DNA of 64,000 nucleotides from positions 12,606,001 through 12,670,000 of the forward strand of contig CM072335.1 of NCBI GenBank assembly GCA_036874045.1. Direction: 5' to 3'. Shown piece after piece: positions 24,190 to 34,539 of the stretch; positions within the stretch are counted from its first letter, which is position 1, and the number at the start of each line of letters is the position of its first letter. The stretch is from Cymodocea nodosa. Its lineage: Eukaryota; Streptophyta; Magnoliopsida; Alismatales; Cymodoceaceae. The notes under the pieces were generated by a model, which was not told the DNA's origin, made no database searches, and saw nothing but the letters and a program-made list of their open reading frames with translations. Made by a program: the position numbers and the translations under genes.

Positions 24190-25490
24190 ACATAGAGAAG
24201 TACTGAAATATTTTCTGAATTGGACTTTAACGAAATCCTTAGGGGTGTAGCTAACCTTTCTTTAAAAGAGAACGAAGATATGGCTGCTCTAGTAGAGAAA
24301 CCATTAAGGGAAATTCTGTATCTTGAATTAGTTGATGAACCTTCATATATTCGATTGCTAAACTTTGAAGGAGATAGGTTTGAATTGAAATCTAATTATA
24401 TTAGTCAATTGCCACATTTTCATAGATTAGAAAGAGAGGATGCCTATTATTTCCTTAGAGAATTTAACGAAGTTTGTCAAATGATGAAAATGCTGAATAT
24501 GAGTATAGATGCTATTAAACTTAGATATATCCATTTTGCTTTAAAAGACACAACTAAGAGATGGTTATATACTCTGTCGCCCGATTCAATTTCTACATAG
24601 ACTGAATTTTGCTCTATTTTTCTGGAAAAATATTATCCAACACATCAAACGATTAAAAAGAAAAAGGAAATATTAATGTGTAGCCAAAAACAGGGAGAAT
24701 CATTTTGGAAATATTTTGAAAGATTTAAAGATTTACTGACTCAATGTCCACATCATGTAATGAGTAAAGCACAATTGATTGATATAATTTATGAAGACAT
24801 AGATGTTTCAACGAAATCTTTATTAGAATCTACTTGTTAGAATGGATTTTTAAAATTGTGTAGTGAAGAAGCATGGGCATATTTAGAAAACTTTGCAAAA
24901 AGAATTGCACAGTGGGAAAACTTAGCTGAAGCTATTACAGATAAAAGAATATTGTCAAGGGGAATGCATGAAATAGATTCAAGCACTATGCTTGAAGTTA
25001 AATTAACTGAATTAATAAAGAAAATAGAAGAGTTATCATTAAATCAAAAACTAGTAGAAAAGAGTGCAAACATTAATGACTTAGATATTATTTATGCTAG
25101 AAATTAGAAAAGAGTGCAAACATTAATGACTTAGATATTATTTATGCTAGAAATCAGAAATATAACTTTGGAAATTCTTATAACCCAAATTGGAGAAATC
25201 ATCCGAATTTATCTTGGAGAAACAACAATTTCCAAGGAGGAGACAATATAAATGACAAAAATATAAGTTATGAAGCATTAATTGAACAAGGATCTAGAAT
25301 AAAGAAGTTAGAAAAGATAATTCAACAATTAAACAATCATCTAGATCTTGTATTTGGAAATGCTACAATTCAAAATCAAAATATAAATAGAAATATAACC
25401 CCTAGACAGAAAGAATCAATAGAAGTTAGACCTATTGGAGGATTGCTAATGCAAGTAGTACCTAATCCAATTAACAGAACTGTTAATGAA
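24190..25490 (+). pseudogene. gag of Athila-like Gypsy element, copy 2
   Basis: Parallel to copy 1 (15312-16440) but extending further upstream, with the N-terminal block LDFNEILRGVANLSLKEN (the frame opens before 24220). Retrotrans_gag words FHRLEREDAYYFLREFNEVC and GESFWKYFERFKDLLTQCPH are present. Its end is joined to Copia integrase sequence on the other strand. Remnant. Confidence 0.7.
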
Positions 25491-25589
25491 ATTGATACCT
25501 CCTCTAGGAGGGTAGCTAAATGAAACATCATAACTGAAGTAACTATGTATAATATAGTAAGTAGAAAAATATAAAAAAAAAATATAAGT

Positions 25590-27230
25590 TTAATTATAGT
25601 TAGCAACTCCATCCTTTCAACAACTCCATTCTGTTGTGGAGTTCCAACTACAGTCATCTACCTTTTAATCCCTTGCTCCTCACAGTAAACTTTGAATTCA
25701 TGGCTATCATATTCTCCTCCATTATTTGACCTAATGGATTTGATTTTTTTTCCACTCTGATTTTTCACTTCTGCCTTCCATTTCTTAAAGACTTGGAAAA
25801 CTTCAGACTTCTGTTTCAGAAAGTAAACTCATACCTTCCTTGTATTGTCATCAATGAAGGTATCATAATAGAGAGCACCTCCTAAAGAACTGATAGGGGC
25901 AGGCCCCCACACATCCGTGTGAACCAGCTCCAATTTCTATGACTTAGGATCATGAGTCCTAACAAAGCTAAATTTCTTCTACTTTCCCTCAATACAGTTC
26001 TCACATATCCCTAAATTGACATTCTTTAGCTTAGGGATTTTCCCTTCTGCTACTAAAACTTTCAGTCCATTCTCACTAATGTGTCTCAATCTTTTATACC
26101 ATAAGTCAGTGTCTTTAGTATCACTGACTGCTGTAATAGAGTCATCTTGATCCAATGTTAGATATAAGGTACTAGTCCTCTATCTTGAGGTAATAATTCT
26201 TGCACCTTTGGTTACCTTCCATTTGCCTGCACCAAAGGCAATCTGATAACCATCATTATCTAGGGAACTTATGGAAATTAATTGCTTTACAAGATCAGAA
26301 ACATATATGACTTCTTGCAATTTTCATATCCCTTATTTTGTTTTAATGTGTACCTCTCCTATTCCCAACACATCCAAACTTGTGTTGTTAGCTAGGTACA
26401 CTTTCTTCACAGGAGTTGCATGATAATTATGCAACAAATCCTTCCTGTAGGTAGTGTGGAATGAAGCTCCTGAGTCTAGTACCCATGAGTCAATAGACCT
26501 GTCTACACAGCATACTAAGGCATCATCTGAATCGTAGGAGACAACATTTGCACTTGCTCCTTTTGATTCCTTCCCTCTACAGTCTTTCTTGGGAGCCTTA
26601 CATTGTGACTTGAAGTGCCTCCATTGATTGCAATTCCAACATTTGATATCTGATCTCACTTTACTAGTACCTCTAGATTTTGACATTTCTTTGGATTTAA
26701 ATTGTTTTGATTTATTTCTCCCTCTACTTTCAACACTAAGGGTAGAAGTTGAAGTTGACAATTCACTTTTCTTGCGAATGTCCTCACTCAAAATTAAATC
26801 TCAGATGTCACTCATTTTGAGCTTCTCATGACCTAGTGAACTACTTACACTAGTCACGACAGGAGACCAACTTTCTGGTAATGAGGATAATAAAATCAAA
26901 GCCCTGATTTCATCATCAAATACTATATCTACTAAATGCAATTGATTCAAAATAGTATTTAACTCATTAACGTGGTCTGTAACATTTCCATTTTCATGCA
27001 TTTTCAAAATAAATAATCTACGTATGAGAAATACCTTGTTGGTGGCTGATGGCTTCTCATACATATTGGACAGTGCTTTCATCAAGTCAACCGTTATTTT
27101 CTCCTTAGCAACGTTTGAATGAACGTTCCTTGCCAGTGACAACCTGATGAGACCTAGAGCTTTTCTATCCACCAACTCCCACTCTTTCTGATCCATCTTC
27201 TCTGGTTTTCTTCCGAATAGAGGTTAATGA
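25590..27230 (-). pseudogene. gag-protease-integrase part of outer Copia element
   Basis: Minus-strand order: gag (26801-27196, WELVDRKALGLIRLSLARNV ... LSSLPESWSPVV), zinc knuckle CWNCNQWRHFKSQC and protease WVLDSGASFHTT (26333-26791), then the integrase core down to the GTPQQNGVVERM motif at about 25620. This is standard Copia order. Fossil, part of 9703-28380. Confidence 0.8.
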
Positions 27231-27350
27231 AGATCCTTCTGATACAAATAGTCTTCTATTTGAGACCTCCAATATCTAAAATCTTTTCCATCAAACTTCT
27301 CAACCTTGAGCTTTCTATCGTCTACCATTCTATTAAACTGAGAAACTTTC

Positions 27351-27365
27351 GGCTCTGATACTAGT
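27351..27365 (-). promoter_or_regulatory. Primer-binding site of outer Copia (tRNA-iMet type)
   Basis: On the minus strand TAGTATCAGAGCC follows the LTR directly and resembles the TGGTATCAGAGC site used with initiator tRNA-Met by Copia elements. It fixes 27366-28380 as the 5' LTR. Confidence 0.75.
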
Positions 27366-28380
27366 TGTTACTTTTAAAACTGATCGTTCAGTCAACTTTC
27401 TATAGCACGATTCAGAAACACTCACCTCTTAACTCACCAAAATTGGAAAGTGAAGAGAAAGAGGAAGAGATAACACTGAAGACAAGGATTTACATGGTTC
27501 AGCAATTGCTTACGTCCACGGAGAGTTGAGAGTTCTACTATGAGCTTCGGTACATACAACCGCAATGTTTTACAACATCATAAATGTTTATATATTACCC
27601 AACTTAGGGTTAATAAATCTTTAATTACATTCAAGCCATTACAATAGAGAAATAAAGCTTTGGAGAAGGGACTCTCAATTTCGGAGCATTATCTTCTTAT
27701 CTTTCCAAAATCTGCAACGTTTCAGATAGTTGACTTAACTATCTGAAGAAAATTTTCTTCCTTCATTTATTGCAATGGGCGGTACTGTAGCAAGCTAACT
27801 GTCTGAAGAGATTCAGTCTTTCGGATAGTTACAAACTTAACTATCCGAAAACCCACTTACTCTTCTCTTTGTCCTTTCGAAAGGTTCTGTTGTTAACTCT
27901 CCGAAAACTACATGCCTTTCGGATAATTACTGTCTTAACTATCCGAAAACTCACTTAAGTGTCTCTTTAATCATTTCGAAAGGTTGTAGCTGTAACCTTT
28001 TGAAAACTTATGATTTTTGAATAGTTACTTCTTAACTATTCGAAGATCAACTTAAGTCACTACTTTTCGGATACTTGGCTTCTTAACTATCCAAACATCC
28101 ACTTAAGTATATAACTTTTGGATACTTAGCTTCATAACTGTCCAAATGTCCACTTAAGAGTCTTTTAAGTCATTTCGGATGGTTACAGCCAGTAACCCTC
28201 TAAAATCTTCTGACTTTCAAATAGTTAGCTCAAAGTCTCCGATTGAAACTTTATTTTCAGATACTTAGGCCTAATAACCTACCGAAAATATAAATTTACT
28301 GGATACTTACTGTTAACAAGCTTCCGATTGTACTTGAACTTCTTATGGCATACTCCACACCTGTACTATTTGCCCTAATA
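27366..28380 (-). repeat. 5' LTR of outer Copia element
   Basis: Partner of 9703-10720. It contains a perfect 13-bp inverted repeat TTTCGGATAGTTA-CAAACT-TAACTATCCGAAA at 27819-27850 and several looser copies of it. The outer end meets LTR A at 28381. Confidence 0.85.
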
Positions 28381-28864
28381 CACCTCTCTCCCCACACTTT
28401 TTCTTCATCTTTCTCCTCTTCTTTTATATTTCTTTTAGTAGTAACTACTTCTGCTTAAATGATGGGTTGGATTTCCTTCATTCATATCAACGATGGTGAT
28501 TTGTTCTTCATTCCATAAGTAAATTCCTCTGTGATACGTGTAATCGTGGTTTTCCTTTGAATTTATTGTTTATGTAATTACTACAGTGACATATTAGAAA
28601 ATAAACGATCTGTGGAGTTAGTGTAACTCAACGGACTTACTTCGTTGATTTAACTATAAAACACATGTAATAAAGAAATAACTTATAAACTTATAATATT
28701 AAAACAACGCATTACCTTAGTGTATATTCAAGTAACTCAACACATATAGTTATGCTAACTTAACGAGTTATACATGTGTAGCTCACGTGACATAATAAAA
28801 TATTTAATTTCAACATGTGCATAACTCTAAGTTAACGAGTAGTGCATAACACATTACTTTAGTC
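28381..28864 (-). repeat. LTR A (Athila-like), continuation beyond the Copia insertion
   Basis: Matches the inverse of about 13950-14220 of the plus-strand LTR A, including the TTCTTTTATATTTCTTTTAGTA stretch near 28418, and so continues the LTR cut at 9702. It stops at about 28864, where protease sequence of another Athila-like copy begins. Confidence 0.65.
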
Positions 28865-30095
28865 TAAATGTTGACCATCAAAAGCTAGAGCTCCTAATTT
28901 AACATTTTCATCTTCTATATTATACTCTTCTTGATCTCCTTCTACATCTCTATGCTTTCACTTACTTTTAAATCTTTAGAATCTAGTTGCCTATTTAATT
29001 CTTCTTGAATCACATCATCTAGCATATCTCTTTCATCCTCTAGAAAGTCTATAGTATATAAGGACATTTCTAACTCCTCAAACCTTTCTAGTTTGAAAAT
29101 GTTTAATTGAGTATCTTCATTACCATATGCTAGCTTCATCACTCCATTTTTACATTTTATAACAGCCCCTGATCTTCTAAAAATGACTTTCCTAAAATTA
29201 AAGATGTATCATGATTCTAATGCTTAATTTGTTGGGAATCCAAAATCATAATATCAATAGGGTATATGAAGTTTTTGATTTTAATTATGACATCTTCTAT
29301 TTTTCCTCTAGGGTATCTTATACTTCTATCTGCTAATTGAATGACAGTCCTAGTAGGGATTAAGTCTTCTAATCCTAAGGATGTAAATATATCACTAGGC
29401 ATAACATTTATATCTGCACCTAAGTCTATTAAGGTTCTTTCTAGAATGACATTTCCTATGGTGCATGATATAATAAGGATTCCAAGATCAGATAACTTTT
29501 TAGGAATTTGTGGCAAAAATAGAGAACTACTTTGCTTAGCTAAAAAGACTTTTCTTAAAACTTTTCGCTCTCTTTTCTTAGTACACCAATCCTTAAGAAA
29601 TTTAGCACAATGTGGCATTTTCTACAATAAGTCTAACAAAGGAATGTTAACTTGTACTTTTTCAAAAATTTCTCTAACAAGGTGCTAATGATTATGATTT
29701 ACAAGATTCTTTTCCTTTCATTTCATTTATTTGATCATTTTTAATCTCATTTTCAAATCCAGATTTTTCTTCATTAATTTCTAAGTTTTCAAATACTACG
29801 TCAATTAAGCTCAAAGTGCATCTATTAATCTATTAACCCAATATTTTCTAGTAGGATTTACTACTTTTTCTAAGATTAACTTAATTTATTTGTTTACACT
29901 TTCTACTTGTCCACTTATTTGCAAATGATATGATATTACAATTTTGTGATTTACTCCATATTTCTTCATTAAGGCTTCAAAACTTCTATTACAGTAATGA
30001 ATTCCTCTATCACTAACAATAGCTTTAGGTATTCCAAATCTAGCAATTATATTAGTTCTTATTGAGGTCTTAACTTCTGACTCTGATTTCGACTG
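28865..30095 (-). mobile_element. Second Athila-like pol fragment (protease and integrase pieces), minus strand
   Basis: The protease region (29217-29618) has LIDLGADINVMPSDIF, LADRSIRYPRGKIEDV and the flanking LDSQQIKH. An integrase core piece (about 29830-30090) reads NIIARFGIPKAIVSDRG and SGQVE words on the same strand. It is closely related to the 5250-7449 pieces, with several breaks. The overlapping plus-strand frame at 29341-29688 is a shadow. Confidence 0.65.
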
Positions 30096-30159
30096 TTGAC
30101 CTACAACTTAAAGATTGATTCCACACATCTGCCTTAACACATTTAACATAATTCTAGTT

Positions 30160-31080
30160 ATTTCTTAAAGTGATCAATTCTTTCTCTTAATAATATCATT
30201 TTGAGGTGGTGCTCTTAGAAAAGAATATTTGAGATCAATGCCTAGATTTTTACAATAGTTATTCATTTGATTATTATCAAATTCAATATCATGATTGCTC
30301 CTTAGTTTTTAAATAAAGACACCATGTTCATTCTAAACAAGATTACAAAATGTTTTAAACTTTCAAAAAATTTTGTTTTTGATGTTATAAAATATACCTA
30401 AGTGTATCTAGAGAAGTTATCTTCTAAAACAAATACATACCATCTACTACCAAGACTTATGATTCTTGTTGATCCAAATAAATTTATATATATAAGTTCT
30501 ACGATTCTCTTGCTTGATATGTCATTTTTGGATTTAAAATAGTTTTTATGAAGTTTACTTAATTCATATGCATTACATAAAAAATCCTTTGAGTATTTAA
30601 TTTTTGATAAATCTCTTACCAAATTTTTCCTTGATAATTTATATAATAATGTCATATATATATGTCTAACCCTTCTATATTAAAGATATGCATCACTAGT
30701 TTCAGCTAGCAAATATGAATTTAAATCAACTATACTAGAAGGTAAAGATAAAATACAAATAGAACCTTTTCTTTTAACAATAAACTTAGTTCTATCTGAA
30801 ATTTTATCAATAATTTTATATAAATTATCTTCAAATATCACACAATATCCATTATCAATAAGTTATATAATACTTAGTAGATTAAATCGTAAGTTTTCTA
30901 CATATAACACATTTGAAATAATACAAATAGAAGTTATTCAAACATTTCCCCTACCTATGATTTTATCTTTGCTTTTACTTCCAAATGTTATACTTTCTTT
31001 CTTAACATTTGTAAAATCTTTTAGTAAGTTTTTTTGTTCGATCATGTGATATTATTCTTCATTAAACCATACTAATTGCA
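30160..31080 (-). mobile_element. SIRE-like Copia fragment (pre-integrase and integrase), minus strand
   Basis: The minus strand reads LYVENLRFNLLSI-like words (about 30870-30910), the GAG-pre-integrase block, and FKSKNDISSKRIVELIYINL followed by FGSTRIISLGSRWYVFVLED with NFSRYT (30398-30655). The integrase continues to the RAPPQND region near 30190. The wording resembles SIRE/Maximus Copia; the clade call is tentative. Fossil. Confidence 0.6.
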
Positions 31081-31221
31081 ACTCAAGTTTGATAAAATAC
31101 ACAAATTATTTTATAGAAAATACATAAATTTAGGTCTCAACATAGCCTTACTTTAACTTTTCTTTTAAGTAGAGACTTATTTCATAAGTTACTAAATATC
31201 TTGCTAATATTCAAATACTTA

Positions 31222-32557
31222 GGGCCCTGTTTGTGCATGTTTCATGTTAGAAAATGAAACAACAAGAGATGTAGGAAATAGAAAGAGTAGGACATCACAA
31301 GATATGATAGGAAATGAAATGTTGTTTGTGCACATTGGGAAATGATAGGAAATGACAAAAAATGAAATGTTGTTTGTGCATGTTGAGAAATGATAGGAAT
31401 TCCAATATTATGTTTGTGTATTTATAGAAAATGATTAGAAATATATTAATTGAAAATTTTTAAATGATTAAATATTACAAATTAAATATGAAATATTTAA
31501 ATTTAAAAAGAAAAATTATGAACATTGTATTATATATTAATACATTGTGCTTAGAGAATGTAGCAACATTGTTAAGCTAAGGGATGTCAATTAGCTAAGA
31601 GGCTGCCTTTGCATCAACAATCTACAAGTTGTGTAGTGCAAGGAGGATGTCAGAAAAGCCAGACTAATGGAGAAGAAGCAATTGGATGTGTTGGTGTTGA
31701 ATTGGGGCTACGACGACGACAACCAAAAGAAGAGATTAATTCTCAACGTTGGAAAAAGGAGAAGCACCATGATAATCTGCTTTCTTAGAAAGAGGAGACA
31801 ACATAAGAAGGTGCTAGAAACATGGTGCCATGGCAACATCGCCATCACAATACTTGAGTCCTTGAAACCACACCTAGCACTTCACTGCTTGGAATCTATG
31901 GCTTCAATGACACTTCTTGTCTCAACTGGATTTCACCACTCACCCACAAGCAACTCGTTGTTTCGTTGGAGGGTTGCAGCCTCCTAACCTCTGTCCAACT
32001 TCCAAAGAACCTCATGGAGCTAAGGATGGTGGATTGCATGAAACTACAAGTCTACTCCTTGGACAACATCGATGTGGTGAAACTTAATAGACTGGTCATC
32101 CAAAGGTGCCCCATGTTCAAGAGCTTAAAATCCATCGACGACACCACCAATGCATTGGAGGAGAGGGAGCAGGTGACAAGCGAGAGTATGGAATGGGAGA
32201 GCTTGACATGGGAGGAAGATATGACATGAGGTGGGAGCAAGAGTAGGTGATGAGCAAGAGGTTGTGAGTGACAAGTGAAAGGTTGTGAGCAAAGAGCGAA
32301 GCAGGAAACAAAAGAGCTTGGCATGGGAGGAAGATGGGATGAGAGGTAGGAGTGGAAATGTTCGACAATTTCCTTTTGTTATTGAGGGTGGAAGGAAGGG
32401 AATTTTTTTTCCATCATTTATATATAAGGACAATGAGGGGAGATGATTTTAGTCTATATCTTGATTGCATAAACAATGCAAATATAGGAAATGGATGGAA
32501 ATCATACCATTTTCCACCATGACATGTCATTTTTCACATGTCATAGTGATAGAACCC
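31222..32557. mobile_element. Probable non-autonomous TIR DNA element carrying an NLR fragment
   Basis: Left end GGGCCCTGTTTGTGCATG, preceded by TTA (31219-31221). Right end reads inward GGGTTCTATCACTATGACATG, with TTT-TTA just outside. GGG...TTTG ends with a 3-bp TTA/TAA target are typical of PIF/Harbinger elements. The terminal 350 bases at each side are AT-rich with ATGATAGGAAATGA-like words; the centre (31575-32350) is clearly richer in GC and coding-like. The inverted repeats and the right target copy are imperfect, so the ends are provisional. Similar in size and ends to 44417-45745. Confidence 0.5.
31575..32150 (+). pseudogene. Fragment of an NBS-LRR disease-resistance gene (LRR start)
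   Basis: The plus strand reads LRGCLCINNLQVV, then EDVRKARLMEKKQLDVLVLN with WGYDDDN (about 31590-31721), and further on WISPLTHKQLV, SLEGCSLLTSVQLPKNLMEL and RMVDCMKLQ (31930-32050). These are hallmark phrases of the region entering the LRR domain of plant CNL resistance proteins (KARLMxKKxLDxLxLxW; ILESLKPH; L-x-L-x-x-C repeats). The NB-ARC domain is absent. The frame shifts at least twice between 31722 and 31900, and a stop interrupts the first block after LQVV. It sits inside a probable TIR element, as captured host sequence. It has no start or promoter of its own that I can see. Confidence 0.7.
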
Positions 32558-34000
32558 TTTTTAGTAATCTAACTTTTCATTTTGTGTCTATTAAAATTTT
32601 TTAAGTTTAACTAAATTCAACAAATTTAATTCATTATGTTTCACGTCGACCTACTTAAGATTTAACCTTTCGACAAGTTAAAAATATGCTAGGTCCAAAG
32701 CATTCGATATTTCATACATTTTAATTTTAACTTTATAGAAAATTAGCCTTTTAAGTCACTGATCAAATCAGATGTCCTTCTAAACTTCTTAAACTCAGCT
32801 ACTATATGAAATTATTTTAGTTATATTACAATAATTGACTTATTGACTCTTCTTCTATATTTATAAAATACATAATTATCCTCACATGTATATAATATAT
32901 GCATATATGTATATAATTAATTAAAAAATACGTGTATGGGTTCATGGTCAGATAGACATGCACTTGGAAAGAATCCAAATACACGCATTACGCCACGAAA
33001 GTCAGGGAGAAATAATATTATACTAAAACAAGCGTGCTGGTGCCGTAAGGGAGAACACTTAAATATTTCAAGTTTGAAAGGAATGTAATGTAAAAATATA
33101 TAAATATTAATACTTAAAATGTTGAATTTGGATATGACATATATAAATATTTAAATGTTCAAAAAATTATTTAGATATAAAATATACAAAAATATCCAAA
33201 TATTCAACAAATGATTTAGACATAAAGTTTATAAATATCTAAATGATTAAAATAACATATACTATTAAATAAAAACCTAAATTATCTAAAATATTAAGGA
33301 TATGTACATGTTTATGTTATCAAAATGCCTCCACCAGAATGCTCTTGTTAGATATGAGACAGATGTGAATATTTAAAGGCATCTAAATATCATATGTTCC
33401 TAGACACAAGTCTAGATTATCTAAAATATTAAATATTTTTTGATATATCGTATTATGTAAATTTTAAAGATAGATTTCCAAATGTTGTTTGTCACCTTCA
33501 TTAATATAAATATGAACGGTACAAAATCATTTTGTACTTTTCTTTATAAACAATAAAATTATATATTTTTCATATGTTATGTGTATTTTGATAGAATTAA
33601 CATGATATAAACGGCGTATTCTTCTTTTAAATATGTAAGATACAAAATTACTAGTTATATATTAAGAACTTTCACATATTATAAATATACATTGTTAAAC
33701 TATAATATTTGTTACATGAAGAAAGGAACTCACTAAAATAACATTCTCTAGATATATTGTAAATATAGAGTTTGCTTGTTCCAAGGAATAGAGCTCCCGC
33801 TCTCCTATGAATCCTCATTATAAAAGCGATGCCCTAGCATAGCACACAACAAGTATTAAAATAGATGAGGGTAATGTTTGTTTGTCGACGAAGAATTGTT
33901 TACAATACAACCGTGATGTTGTTCGTGGCAAAAGACATCGTCGATTGACAACACAAATATGGACAGGGAAGGGGTAAAAGGGGGAGGAGGGGGAGGAGTG
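32558..34000. other. AT-rich intergenic sequence upstream of CDC27B
   Basis: No gene found. 33060-33480 is very AT-rich, with repeated AAATATTTAAATGTT / ATATCTAAAT words that look like a decayed MITE or simple repeat. GC content rises sharply after about 34090, towards the CDC27B start. Confidence 0.5.
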
Positions 34001-34089
34001 AACGAGGGACTCATCATGCTGTTGTATTTAGTTGTAGATTTTTCATGTTTGTTGTTTCGTAACTGAAATTTTAACTTTTAATTTAACTC

Positions 34090-34434
34090 TACATTTGAAA
34101 AAAGAAGAAGCAGTCACCAGCCCATCGCTTTGGCAGGGCATTGACCGTTGGAAGCCAACATCCAAAGCCCCGATCCAACGGCCGTCGATCGCACCCTTTC
34201 TAATCGACCCCGTCAATTTCAAAAAAGCAGCAGGAGCAGCAGCAACGAGGCAGGACTGGACTGGAGGTGGCCGGAGATCGGTGTGATCCCTGCGGAATCC
34301 TCGGTTTAAATTTCCTCCCCGAAAGAAAACCCTCCAAATCCCAGGCATAACAGGAACGACGGAACCGAACGAAGCAGATCCCTCCGCTCCGCCCTCGCCT
34401 GGTGCGTCATCGGACGTCTCCCGTCTCCGTCGCC
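34090..34434 (+). promoter_or_regulatory. Probable core promoter and 5' UTR of CDC27B
   Basis: A GC-rich, CpG-containing stretch directly before the start codon, in contrast to the AT-rich upstream DNA. The context GTCGCCATGG around the start at 34435 is a strong plant initiation context. The transcription start cannot be read from sequence alone. A 63-codon open frame begins at 34095; if the transcript starts upstream of it, this would be an upstream ORF. Confidence 0.45.
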
Positions 34435-34539
34435 ATGGAAACCCTAATGGTGGATTGCGTGCAGAGTAGCCTACGCCTCTTCATGCACCGCAACGCCATC
34501 TTCCTCTGCGAGCGCCTCTGCGCCGAGTTCCCTACCGAG
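34435..34539 (+). CDS. CDC27B: CDC27B exon 1
   Basis: 35 codons from METLMVDCVQ to AEFPTE, GC-rich. Donor GAG|GTCTGC; intron 1 is 354 bp. The start is fixed by homology of the first residues and by the strong GCCATGG context. Confidence 0.88.

Larger units (their letters stand above)
12432..25590. mobile_element. Mosaic of Athila-like and SIRE-like pieces inside the outer Copia
   Basis: The left border is the first TG of LTR A (TGTTTAGAATGAAAAAGTGC). The right border is less sharp, near 25490-25590, after a plus-strand gag. Inside lie three LTR A copies, two gag regions, an extra ORF, two SIRE-like LTRs in opposite orientation and a Harbinger remnant. No simple single element accounts for the order, so several insertions or recombinations must be stacked. 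I could not define a target duplication. Confidence 0.6.
9703..28380 (-). mobile_element. Copia retrotransposon (outer), split by a later 13-kb mosaic
   Basis: LTRs at 9703-10720 and 27366-28380 (about 1.02 kb each) flank a minus-strand gag-protease-integrase part (25590-27230) and an RT-RNase H part (11057-12431). A tRNA-Met-type primer site lies at about 27351-27365 and a polypurine tract next to 10720. Target duplication: TACCT at 9698-9702 versus CACCT at 28381-28385. A mosaic of Gypsy and SIRE-like pieces fills 12432 to about 25590. A 197-bp sample of the two LTRs differs at roughly 8 percent, mostly by transitions, suggesting a few million years. The coding parts are broken, with numerous breaks. 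Confidence 0.8.

Noticed and set aside
32052-32433. Minus-strand Ser/Leu-rich ORFs of 83-102 codons
   Set aside because: They are antisense shadows of the GC-richer NLR-fragment region.
34095-34286. 63-codon ORF upstream of CDC27B as a gene
   Set aside because: Short, composed like GC-rich leader sequence and with no family resemblance; at most an upstream ORF, depending on the unknown transcription start.
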